DNA from: Bacteroidota bacterium
GTDB taxonomy: Bacteria > Bacteroidota > Bacteroidia > Bacteroidales > UBA4417
NCBI GenBank assembly: GCA_013376995.1
Contig: JACAAZ010000004.1
Span: 259,494-323,493, forward strand
Direction: 5' to 3'
DNA: 64,000 nucleotides
Shown: positions 43,597 to 51,118 of the stretch, piece by piece
Layout: each line of letters begins with the position of its first letter
Numbering within the stretch: position 1 is the stretch's first letter
Notes under the pieces: generated by a model
Databases searched by the model: none
What the model was told of the DNA's origin: nothing
What the model saw: only the letters and a program-made list of their open reading frames with translations
Program-made: the position numbers and the translations under genes

Positions 43597-44094
43597 TTAA
43601 TAGTTATACTCCCAGTTCACTATGATACCATCCTTAGGCCTGTATCTTTCAAATTGCCGGGCGTACCAATATCCGTCAGGTGATGAGGGTTCTGCAAATG
43701 AATTCCGCACTCTGCCTGTAACTGAAATAGTGCTGTAATCATTGTTTGCACTAATAGCAACAAGGTCAATGGCATTGTCAGCATAGATGTAATTACCCTT
43801 GATGGCGATATCGAGGCAGCCGTCTATATGCAGGAAAGCCTTTTGAACCGGTGCCGAAGGATTGGAATTATCAATAATGTGAAACCCTTTGTATTTCTCA
43901 TTGATAAAAATGTATTGATCCTTGATGTATATTTTTCCCGGGTTCTTGATAGGGGATGCAGCTTCAAGTCTGACGGCCCTTTCCAGTTCGGACCGTTTCA
44001 TGAAAACAGGTTTGTACTCATAATAATAAACCGGGTCTGAGCCCATGAGTACCATCGTCGACAACAATAGTAAGAGAAATGTAAATTTCTTCAT
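43597..44094 (-). CDS. Exported LVIVD-like propeller fragment protein
   Basis: This 165-residue protein has a signal peptide (MKKFTFLLLLLSTMVLMGS). The mature part has one or two LVIVD-type blades (IYIKDQYIFINEKYKGFHIIDNSNPSAPVQKAFL, CLDIAIKGNYIYADNAIDLVAIS). That is too few for a full propeller, so it may be a truncated relative of the next gene or a partner of it. The stop is natural; I see no frameshift. Confidence 0.65.
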   Translation of the reverse strand: MKKFTFLLLLLSTMVLMGSDPVYYYEYKPVFMKRSELERAVRLEAASPIKNPGKIYIKDQYIFINEKYKGFHIIDNSNPSAPVQKAFLHIDGCLDIAIKGNYIYADNAIDLVAISANNDYSTISVTGRVRNSFAEPSSPDGYWYARQFERYRPKDGIIVNWEYNY

Positions 44095-44200
44095 AGTGAG
44101 GTAGTGTTGAGATCTACCTAAAGGGTATACAAAGGAGTATAAAGTTGCATGAAGATCAAGGGCAAAGTCAATCTTTTTACTGATTTTATTTCCTGAGGTT

Positions 44201-44917
44201 TCAGAGTGCCGTGAGTGTTTGTCTCCTTATCATGCAAACTTTCTGACTATATGGAGAGAAATCGGGAGTACCGCCGTGATTTTCAATGATTTCGAGTACT
44301 TTGTAATTGTTTCTGGAGAATGTCATCCCATATAGCCCTTGTATCCTGGGATTGTTGAACATCAGCGGGTGAAGCAGGGTTGAGGGCCCAAGCATGAAAA
44401 CTTTTGCATCTTCGCGCGGCAACCGGATCATCGAACTGAAAGTGTTGTTTGCCAGCGTCGTGGATGTCATGATCACCTTATCTGCCATGGTTAATGCGGA
44501 TTCAAGCTCTTCATAAGGGCAAAGCCTTTCGTCATTATTAAGAAGATCGAATATCTTCAACTCAATTTCCATTGCATCAAATTTCCTTACCAGTGGCCTG
44601 AAGAACCCAATCATAACAATATTACCGGCAGCATGAAAATCAATATGGGTGAATATATCCTGTTTTGCATCAGGGATAATATCTGCATTAAAAACGGCAT
44701 TGTAATAGGCGATCAACTGGACACGGTGTGAGGGGATGTCAAGGTTAATTTCTGAAAGTGATAGGAGATAAGGTTCGGCTTTGGTTCCCTGTGTGGCACA
44801 AATCCCCATCCTGCCATCCTTCAGGAGAACGGCATTATAAATATCTCCCCGGATCAATTTTGAAACCTGGCTAAATTCAGGTGGGTTAGAATTGTAGAGG
44901 ATTTTTAATGGATCCAT
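44201..44917 (-). CDS. DUF364 (putative heavy-metal chelation) domain protein
   Basis: From the ATG at 44917 the protein has 238 residues; a longer frame to 44965 adds an unlikely lead. The end matches DUF364: ADKVIMTSTTLANNTFSSMI, KVFMLGPSTLLHPLMFNNPRIQGLYGM and GGTPDFSPYSQKVCMI. The first half resembles the DUF4213 partner domain (LIRGDIYNAVLLKDGRMGICATQG). Members are thought to bind metal-linked cofactors. No signal peptide. It lies 95 bases downstream of obg on the same strand. Confidence 0.75.
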   Translation of the reverse strand: MDPLKILYNSNPPEFSQVSKLIRGDIYNAVLLKDGRMGICATQGTKAEPYLLSLSEINLDIPSHRVQLIAYYNAVFNADIIPDAKQDIFTHIDFHAAGNIVMIGFFRPLVRKFDAMEIELKIFDLLNNDERLCPYEELESALTMADKVIMTSTTLANNTFSSMIRLPREDAKVFMLGPSTLLHPLMFNNPRIQGLYGMTFSRNNYKVLEIIENHGGTPDFSPYSQKVCMIRRQTLTAL

Positions 44918-45012
44918 TTGCAATTTGATAATATTCAGAAATTTCCGGGATGCTGTTGCATGCACATTTCCTTGTTTATTCTATTAGGAAAGGGCAGGGA
45001 AAGTATTCGAGT

Positions 45013-46002
45013 TTAGCTGTTAAGCTGCTTCCAGAGCAGGTCTTTCAACATGGTGATCCCTGTTTGCGTATGCGACGAAATGAAGATATGGGGGATCCTG
45101 GGAAGGCCTTTTTTGAGCAAAACCAGCATCTCATCATCAAGAAGGTCAGATTTTGTTATGGCCAGCACCCTGCCTTTGTCAAGGAGTTCAGGATTGAATT
45201 GCTTGAGTTCATTAAGAAGGATTCTGTACTCTTTGGCAATATCCTTGCTATCGGCTGGTACCATAAAAAGCAGGACTGAATTCCTTTCTATATGGCGGAG
45301 GAACCTCAGCCCGAGGCCCTTTCCTTCATGTGCACCCTCTATGATCCCTGGAATATCAGCCATTACGAAAGAGGCTCCGTCCCTATAGGCTACAATGCCT
45401 AAATTCGGACGCAGGGTGGTAAATGGATAGTCGGCAATTTCCGGTTTAGCAGCCGAGAGAACAGATAACAGGGTTGACTTGCCGGCATTAGGAAATCCGA
45501 CCAATCCCACATCGGCCAGTATTTTAAGTTCAAAGACCTTGAATGTTTCCTGGAATGGTTCCCCGGGTTGAGAAAATTTAGGTGCCTGGTGGGTAGCTGA
45601 TTTGAAATGGTCATTTCCCAGTCCGCCGCGGCCACCAGCCAATATTATCCGTTCTTCTCCATTCTCAGTGATCTCACAATCAATTTCACCCGTTTCGGCA
45701 TCCCGGATTACAGTGCCAAGTGGAACTTCAATTATCTGGTCCTTTCCTTCAGCCCCTGTCCTTAAGGCAGAAGAGCCCCCTGTTCCATCTTCGGCAATCA
45801 CGTGTCGTGTATACCTCAGGTGCAGAAGTGTCCATAGTTGTGAATTCCCTTTTGCAATAATATGTCCGCCTCTGCCACCATCCCCGCCATCGGGCCCGCC
45901 CCTGGGGTTTGATTTGCTGCGGTGAAAATGCGCAGAACCGGCTCCTCCCTTCCCGGAACGAATGTAAATCTTAATGTAATCAACGAAATTGGAGGCGGCC
46001 AT
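45013..46002 (-). CDS. obg: Obg family GTPase
   Basis: This 329-residue protein has the glycine-rich Obg fold at the start ([52 protein letters not shown]) and a G domain with P-loop GFPNAGKS, switch I/II PFTTL and DIPGIIEGA, and TKSD. The usual extra C-terminal OCT domain is absent. Obg acts in ribosome assembly and stress response. It follows adk, with a 310-base repeat-rich gap between them. Confidence 0.95.
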   Translation of the reverse strand: MAASNFVDYIKIYIRSGKGGAGSAHFHRSKSNPRGGPDGGDGGRGGHIIAKGNSQLWTLLHLRYTRHVIAEDGTGGSSALRTGAEGKDQIIEVPLGTVIRDAETGEIDCEITENGEERIILAGGRGGLGNDHFKSATHQAPKFSQPGEPFQETFKVFELKILADVGLVGFPNAGKSTLLSVLSAAKPEIADYPFTTLRPNLGIVAYRDGASFVMADIPGIIEGAHEGKGLGLRFLRHIERNSVLLFMVPADSKDIAKEYRILLNELKQFNPELLDKGRVLAITKSDLLDDEMLVLLKKGLPRIPHIFISSHTQTGITMLKDLLWKQLNS

Positions 46003-46170
46003 AGGGAAGAGTTAGAAGGGTTTGTAAGGGTTAGAAGGGTCAAAAAGGTTAGAAGGGTTTGGTGTTAAAAGAGTTAGGCGTTCGACGTTTTAAGGGTTGA
46101 GGTGGTTTTAAGTCAAAAAGATAAATGCAAATTGGCATGCTGGTTCAGATGCGTTATTTATCAACTTAGC

Positions 46171-46257
46171 CAATTTGAGCCAAAAGCTTCCATGTGGGGT
46201 ATTCTGCATCTTTCACTTTGCAATTTGAGCCAAAGGCTCCCCTTCGGGGCATTTTGC
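46171..46257. repeat. Direct repeat of about 37 bases with hairpins
   Basis: Copies at 46171-46207 and 46221-46257, 50 bases apart, share 30 of 37 bases by hand count and start CAATTTGAGCCAAA. The second copy contains hairpins GAGCC-AAA-GGCTC and CCCC-TTC-GGGG. These could stop transcription or translation-link, but there is no T-run. Confidence 0.65.
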
Positions 46258-46266
46258 TATTTAATA

Positions 46267-46310
46267 TTTCCCTTTTGTCTTTTATCTTTTTCCTTTTGTC
46301 TTTTGTCCTT
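46267..46310. repeat. Polypyrimidine short repeat (CTTTTGTC/CTTTTATC)n
   Basis: Degenerate CTTTTGTC/CTTTTATC units right after the adk stop (on the adk strand these read as GACAAAAG). The family recurs at 18040-18133. Confidence 0.7.
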
Positions 46311-46312
46311 GT

Positions 46313-47482
46313 TTACCTCGCTTTTTTCATCGCTGATTCAACAGCAAGGCCCAGGCGCTCAAAGATATCTTCGTTTGAGCCCATAGCATTGATAACCATA
46401 TGCTTGTTCTGGCGTTTGTACATATCCATTACCCTGGTAGTCTTGGTTTCGTATTCCTCCAGGCGGTGGATGATCAGTTCAGTAGACATATCATAAGGGC
46501 GTGCACGGTCGGTTCGGCTACGTTTGTCAAGGCGCTTCATCATTTCCAGGGTTGGGGCGCTTAGTTCGATAGCACAGGAAACATTCATGTTCATCTTCCT
46601 TAAAAGCCCGTCGAGGATGTAGGATTGAAGAACGGTTCGCGGAAACCCCTTAAAGATAAAACCATTTGAATGGTTGTTTTGTTTCATTTCCCGCTCAATC
46701 AACTGGATGACGATTTCATCCGGAACCAGGTCACCGCCATCAATAAAGTCCTTCACTTTAAGCCCTATATCTGTTCCAGCTTTGACTTCCTTACGGAGCA
46801 AAGAGCCGGTTGACATATAATAGAGATTGAACTTTTTAGCCAGCATATTTCCCTGGGTTCCTTTTCCTGAACCCGGGGGGCCGGAAAGAACAAGGTTGAA
46901 ATATTCTTTCTGAAGCGTAAGCTCTATTGCCTTGTCAAGGCGTTTGGAAATCTCCGGTATTGGCCCAACCCCATTGATAGGGAAATAAATACTCTTTTCC
47001 TGGTAATATCCTTTTACCGGGGAAGTCTTGTTTTCATACTCCTCAAGCCTGAATTTGATAACTTCTTCCGTATCATCGGAACGACCGGATGATTTCCCGC
47101 GTTCAATAAGACGGTTGATAAGCTCTTCGCGCGGAACTTCAAGGCTGAGCATACACGAAAGCTGGGTGTTGAGTTTTAAAAGCAGTCCGTCGAGAATGTA
47201 GGACTGAACCAATGTACGCGGGAACCCATCAAAAAGGATCCCTGCGCGGTCAGCACTTTGCATGATCTTTTTCTCGATAAGTTCAACCATGATCTCATCC
47301 GAAACGAGGCTACCGTGAGCGATGATCTCTTTAACCTGGAGTCCAAGCTCGGTCCCTTCGGCGATTTCCGTACGAAGCAAGTCGCCGGTAGAGATGTATG
47401 CAAGATTGTACCTCTCGATAAGAAGTTGTGATTGGGTACCTTTTCCGGCTCCCGGTGGGCCAAAGAGAGCAATGTTAAGCAT
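46313..47482 (-). CDS. adk: Double adenylate kinase (two fused AK domains, second degenerate)
   Basis: This 389-residue protein is two adenylate kinases in tandem. The first (1-190) is complete: P-loop GPPGAGKGTQ (8-17), STGDLLR (31-37), FDGFPRT (84-90) and LID arginines. The second (195-389) keeps a P-loop GPPGSGKGTQ (201-210) but has STGSLLR where STGDLLR is expected (Asp to Ser at 227) and KGFPRT for DGFPRT (Asp to Lys at 278). The lost aspartates normally help bind Mg-nucleotide, so the second half may bind but not phosphorylate AMP. Normal AK is about 190-215 residues. Hpt lies 82 bases upstream and obg downstream, a usual Bacteroidota order. Confidence 0.92.
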   Translation of the reverse strand: MLNIALFGPPGAGKGTQSQLLIERYNLAYISTGDLLRTEIAEGTELGLQVKEIIAHGSLVSDEIMVELIEKKIMQSADRAGILFDGFPRTLVQSYILDGLLLKLNTQLSCMLSLEVPREELINRLIERGKSSGRSDDTEEVIKFRLEEYENKTSPVKGYYQEKSIYFPINGVGPIPEISKRLDKAIELTLQKEYFNLVLSGPPGSGKGTQGNMLAKKFNLYYMSTGSLLRKEVKAGTDIGLKVKDFIDGGDLVPDEIVIQLIEREMKQNNHSNGFIFKGFPRTVLQSYILDGLLRKMNMNVSCAIELSAPTLEMMKRLDKRSRTDRARPYDMSTELIIHRLEEYETKTTRVMDMYKRQNKHMVINAMGSNEDIFERLGLAVESAMKKAR

Positions 47483-47564
47483 AATGCCAGGGGGTTAATG
47501 TGCCAAACAATATACCGAGCCGCATATGAAAATATCAAATCGACATCAGCTAGAAAACTATAAG

Positions 47565-48101
47565 TTACTTGATTTTATATATATCCTCCGAATTCCTGCC
47601 GAGGCCGTCGTAATCCAGCCCGTATCCGACAACAAATTCATTAGGGATTCTAAAGCAGACATATTCAACTGGGAACCTATCCTTGAAAGCTTCTGGTTTC
47701 AGGAGGCAGGTAGCCACTTTAACATCTGCAGGACCCATTTTCCAAACTGTGTTCAGGAAGCTATCCAAAGTAAGACCAGTGTCAACGATGTCTTCTATTA
47801 TTATCACAGTTCTTTCTTTCAGGTCAATATCCAGGCCCATAACTTCTCTAACAATACCTGTGCTGGAAGTCCCGGCATAGGAAGACAGCTTGACAAAAGC
47901 TATCTCACAATCAATTTTAACCTTTTTGATCAGGTCAGATGCAAAGATGAATGCACCATTCAGGACAATTACGAATACCGGGTTCTTGCCAACCATTTCC
48001 TGGTTTATGCGCTGAGCCAGGCCATCAATTGCTGCCTGTATATCTTGTGAGATTATATATTTTTCGAATGATTTATCTTTCAGTGTCCAGGTATTCGGCA
48101 T
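47565..48101 (-). CDS. hpt: Hypoxanthine phosphoribosyltransferase
   Basis: This 178-residue enzyme makes IMP (and GMP) from hypoxanthine (or guanine) and PRPP. The PRPP motif VIIIEDIVDTGLTLDSF is at about residues 95-111, and the substrate region ends with a typical ...VGYGLDYDGLGRN tail. It has its own promoter box (48127-48134) and is followed by adk, so purine salvage and AMP phosphorylation are co-located. Divergent from purE. Confidence 0.93.
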   Translation of the reverse strand: MPNTWTLKDKSFEKYIISQDIQAAIDGLAQRINQEMVGKNPVFVIVLNGAFIFASDLIKKVKIDCEIAFVKLSSYAGTSSTGIVREVMGLDIDLKERTVIIIEDIVDTGLTLDSFLNTVWKMGPADVKVATCLLKPEAFKDRFPVEYVCFRIPNEFVVGYGLDYDGLGRNSEDIYKIK

Positions 48102-48126
48102 AAAAGGAGGATATATTCATGAACAG

Positions 48127-48134
48127 CAAATATA
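48127..48134 (-). promoter_or_regulatory. -7 promoter box for hpt
   Basis: On the minus strand this reads TATATTTG, a full match to TAnnTTTG, ending 25 bases before the hpt ATG. No clear -33 TTTG at the usual spacing. Confidence 0.5.
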
Positions 48135-48272
48135 GGACTTATCCTTGATCTTTAAGCTCTTGAAATGAAAATCGACAAGACTTCCTCATATCTGAGGCCG
48201 GTGGTTTACAAATTAAGCTGATCTTCATTCAATTCGATATGAAATTAGTATTTTCGTAGAAAAAACAAGCAT

Positions 48273-48779
48273 ATGCAACCTTTGGTCAGTATAATCATGG
48301 GAAGTACCAGTGACCTTCCAGTGATGGAAGCAGCAGCTAAAGTGCTGAATGAGCTGAAAGTTCCCTTTGAGATGAATGCCTTGTCAGCCCACCGCACTCC
48401 TGAAAAGGTTGAGGAATTTGCCAGCCAGGCGCATAATAGAGGAGTGAAGGTAATCATTGCCGGAGCGGGGATGGCAGCTCACCTTCCGGGGGTAATTGCA
48501 GCTTTTACACCTATACCTGTGATTGGTGTGCCGGTTAAATCATCTTTCGAAGGACTTGATTCCTTGCTTGCTATTGTTCAGATGCCTCCGGGCATTCCTG
48601 TAGCGACTGTAGCCGTAAATGGAGCCCAAAATGCAGGGATACTTGCAGCCCAGATCATAGCAACAGGTGATGCTGAGCTATTTGACAGGGTACTTGCTTT
48701 TAAGGAAAGTCTAAAGAAAAAGATCATCCAGGCCAATGATGAATTAAAGGCCGTTTCCTTTGAGTTCAAAGTAGGATAA
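48273..48779 (+). CDS. purE: 5-(carboxyamino)imidazole ribonucleotide mutase
   Basis: This 168-residue class I PurE moves the carboxyl of N5-CAIR to give CAIR in purine synthesis. It has the family opening VSIIMGSTSDLPVM, then PFEMNALSAHRTPEKV, IIAGAGMAAHLPGV, IPVIGVPVKSSFEGLDSLLAIVQMPPGIPVATVAVNGAQNAGILA. Length and motifs are normal. It is divergent from hpt, so both purine salvage and synthesis genes lie around one promoter region. Confidence 0.95.
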   Translation: MQPLVSIIMGSTSDLPVMEAAAKVLNELKVPFEMNALSAHRTPEKVEEFASQAHNRGVKVIIAGAGMAAHLPGVIAAFTPIPVIGVPVKSSFEGLDSLLAIVQMPPGIPVATVAVNGAQNAGILAAQIIATGDAELFDRVLAFKESLKKKIIQANDELKAVSFEFKVG

Positions 48780-48791
48780 GAGTAACCTCGT

Positions 48792-49655
48792 TTAATAGGA
48801 CCAGTAAGAGGAACCACATTTTATGAATTCGATGGGAACATCCTTGATAAAAGTTTTCATCCAATCAGCGCAGAATTTCATGCCACTCTCTTCTGAAGGG
48901 ATATGTCCCAGGGCAATAATTGCCTTATTCCTGCCTTGAAGGTTGGCTTCCCTGGCATACTCATAGGTTTCCCATTGTTCTACTTCACCCAGGATAACCA
49001 CATCAGTATCCTTGTCTTCCAGGAACTTTATGTGAGCAGCACTCCCGGAGGCCCCGGGAGAGAAGCATACCTTCTTTACCTTCATTTCAGGATTGCCGAT
49101 TACATAAAAGCAATTGCCCGGGAATGTTTTCTTTAGTCCGGCCAGGAGCTCATTCAGAGTCATTTCCGGGAAAAGGAACTGCTCCAGGTGTGAATCGATA
49201 GCAAAAGGTTTCCAATCCAGTTTTTCTACCATACCGGATAAAATGCCATCCGGCTGCATGCTGTGAATATAGTCGTGGAAACGCCAGATAACAAGTTTGT
49301 GGTCGAGGATATATTGCCTCTTTTCAAGAAAGACCGGGTCATTTTGAAATTGTTTGGTATCATCGAGGTGGTTGAAATAGATAGGTTCATGTGTAACGAT
49401 AAGATTGCAATTTTTTGAAACGGCCTCCTTCAATACATCCATGGTTGCAAACATACAGCAAATGATTCCAGTTACTGGTGTTGCGGGGTCACCCTCCTTA
49501 ATTATATCAACTGTATTGGGAATAGTTGCTGCAGCTGTGTTTTTAATAATGGATGCAATGATTTCCCCAGCTGTGGGCCTTGCTTTTTGGACGGATACCT
49601 GGGCTGAGAGGAGAAATGGTAAGCAGATCAACATGAGGGTTGTTATAGCTTTCAT
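48792..49655 (-). CDS. Exported Nif3-like dinuclear metal protein
   Basis: This 287-residue protein has the Nif3/DUF34 fold: NTVDIIKEGDPATPVTGIICCMFATMDVLKEAVSKNCNLIVTHEPIYFN in the first third (His of THEPIYF is a metal ligand) and FCADWMKTFIKD near the end. Unlike usual cytoplasmic Nif3, it starts with a clear signal peptide (MKAITTLMLICLPFLLSAQ). So it is likely to be periplasmic. The end CGSSYWSY is unusual. It converges with purE and lies 31 bases after the next methyltransferase gene. Confidence 0.82.
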   Translation of the reverse strand: MKAITTLMLICLPFLLSAQVSVQKARPTAGEIIASIIKNTAAATIPNTVDIIKEGDPATPVTGIICCMFATMDVLKEAVSKNCNLIVTHEPIYFNHLDDTKQFQNDPVFLEKRQYILDHKLVIWRFHDYIHSMQPDGILSGMVEKLDWKPFAIDSHLEQFLFPEMTLNELLAGLKKTFPGNCFYVIGNPEMKVKKVCFSPGASGSAAHIKFLEDKDTDVVILGEVEQWETYEYAREANLQGRNKAIIALGHIPSEESGMKFCADWMKTFIKDVPIEFIKCGSSYWSY

Positions 49656-49686
49656 TTTTAAGTTGTTAGGTGAAATAATCGTCGTA

Positions 49687-50349
49687 TTATACTTTGATAG
49701 CTATTATTGCATTAAACCAGGTTTTAGCCTTGGTTGTTGAATCGACAAAGGCCAGGAACTCAGTCTGTTTTTTAATCTTGAATCCTTTCCCCGAAAGAAG
49801 ATCGTGAATATACTTATCAGTATGCCTGAATGCAGATATGCCCGTTGCGATTATCTTTTTCTCATAAATCCCTTTGATGGTGGATTCTGAATAATCTTCC
49901 ATGGATCTTCCAGTTCCTTCGCAGGTAAACCCGAAGACGCCTCCCATCTCAAGTGCAGAATGAACTTTAGTCAATGGCAATTCCAGGTCACCCAGCAAGT
50001 GGAATAAAGCATGTGCAATTGCATGATTGAAATGCCTGTTTTCAAACCAGGGAATATCTTTACTTAAATCCGCAAGTTGGAGTTCCTCAGCTATATTTTT
50101 TTTACGACAGGCTAAAAGCATGTTTTCTGCCCCATCAATTCCAAAGATGCGTAAGCCAAATTTATGAAAGCCAGCAGAACTCAACCCGGTGCCAATTCCA
50201 ATGTCCAGGAGGCATTGGCCGGGTTGAAGGAATTCAAACATCAACCCAAGCAGAATATCAGGACCAACCCAATTGCAACCCGGGATGTAGGAATCGTAGC
50301 TTGAAGCAAATTCATTGGCTGACTTTAAGGTCTTTTCTGAATTCAGCAT
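49687..50349 (-). CDS. Class I SAM-dependent methyltransferase
   Basis: This 220-residue protein has motif I LLDIGIGTGLSSAGF (about 38-52), the acidic strand RIFGIDGAENML, and motif IV HFNHAIAHALFHLLGDLE. It belongs to the small-molecule methyltransferase type. Substrate unknown. It lies 34 bases after the O-methyltransferase gene and 31 bases before the Nif3-like gene, so the three probably form an operon. Confidence 0.82.
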   Translation of the reverse strand: MLNSEKTLKSANEFASSYDSYIPGCNWVGPDILLGLMFEFLQPGQCLLDIGIGTGLSSAGFHKFGLRIFGIDGAENMLLACRKKNIAEELQLADLSKDIPWFENRHFNHAIAHALFHLLGDLELPLTKVHSALEMGGVFGFTCEGTGRSMEDYSESTIKGIYEKKIIATGISAFRHTDKYIHDLLSGKGFKIKKQTEFLAFVDSTTKAKTWFNAIIAIKV

Positions 50350-50383
50350 AAGGTTATTGTTATAAGAAGCGTTTGCCGGTATT

Positions 50384-51046
50384 CTATTCTTTTTTCCGAA
50401 TAACCATCAATCCATCCCTGACGGGTAGCAGAAGGTTCTCCACAGCCGGATGTGAATGAACATATTTGTTAAATGCAACGATACCGGCCGTTTCCTTGTC
50501 ATTTTCAGCATCTTTATCCAGCACCCTGCCGTACCAAAGAGTGTTGTCCGCAATCAGCCAACCACCCGGACGGATTTTATCTATAATCAGATCAAAATAG
50601 CGGGTATAGTTTTCCTTATTTGCATCAATAAAAACAATGTCGAAAGGGCCTGGAAGTGTTGGAATTATCTCCATTGCATCCCCGGTATGCATAATGACCT
50701 GCGATTTAAGACCCGCCTCATTGATATAGCCGGATGCAAATTCTACCATTTCAGGGTTGATCTCAATGGTGTGCAATTTCCCGGTTGGCATTAGCCCGGC
50801 TGCAAGGCAGATTGCCGAATAACCGGTGAAAGTCCCGATTTCCAGGATCATTCCAGGCCTGATCATTTGGCTTAGCATACGAAGGAGCATGCCCTGCAGG
50901 TGTCCTGAGAGCATCTGGGGCATATGGGTCCTGAGATGAGTGTCGCGCCTTAACCTGGCAAGAACCTCAGGTTCATCAGTGGTATGGGCTTCCGCATAGG
51001 CTTCTATGAGCGGTGATACCAATACATAGGGGGATTCGTCCATCAT
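50384..51046 (-). CDS. O-methyltransferase (COMT-like)
   Basis: This 220-residue protein matches the catechol-O-methyltransferase-like family: PLIEAYAEAHTTDEPEVLARL, MLEIGTFTGYSAICLAAGL, LHTIEINPEMVEFA, GDAMEIIPTL, FDIVFIDANKENYTRYFDLI and GWLIADNTLWYGRV. It acts on a small hydroxylated acceptor, probably with Mg2+. It leads the three-gene minus-strand unit. Confidence 0.92.
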   Translation of the reverse strand: MMDESPYVLVSPLIEAYAEAHTTDEPEVLARLRRDTHLRTHMPQMLSGHLQGMLLRMLSQMIRPGMILEIGTFTGYSAICLAAGLMPTGKLHTIEINPEMVEFASGYINEAGLKSQVIMHTGDAMEIIPTLPGPFDIVFIDANKENYTRYFDLIIDKIRPGGWLIADNTLWYGRVLDKDAENDKETAGIVAFNKYVHSHPAVENLLLPVRDGLMVIRKKE

Positions 51047-51118
51047 TCCGCCAAGTTACTAAATTCAGAAGTTCTGGTGGAAAAGGGTATGAAAAATTGA
51101 AGAAAAGGCAATTTCCGA

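Larger units (their letters stand above)
46003..46312. other. Repeat-rich gap between obg and adk
   Basis: It holds GGGTTAGAAGGGT-type tandem repeats (46011-46058), a pair of direct repeats starting CAATTTGAGCC (46171 and 46221) with small hairpins, and a polypyrimidine run (46267-46310). No gene. Confidence 0.7.

Noticed and set aside
48103..48148. AAAGGAGG followed by ATG and a nine-codon frame on the plus strand upstream of purE, like a leader peptide
   Set aside because: It lies within the hpt promoter/leader region on the other strand, Bacteroidota seldom use strong Shine-Dalgarno sites, and no attenuator hairpin follows before purE.
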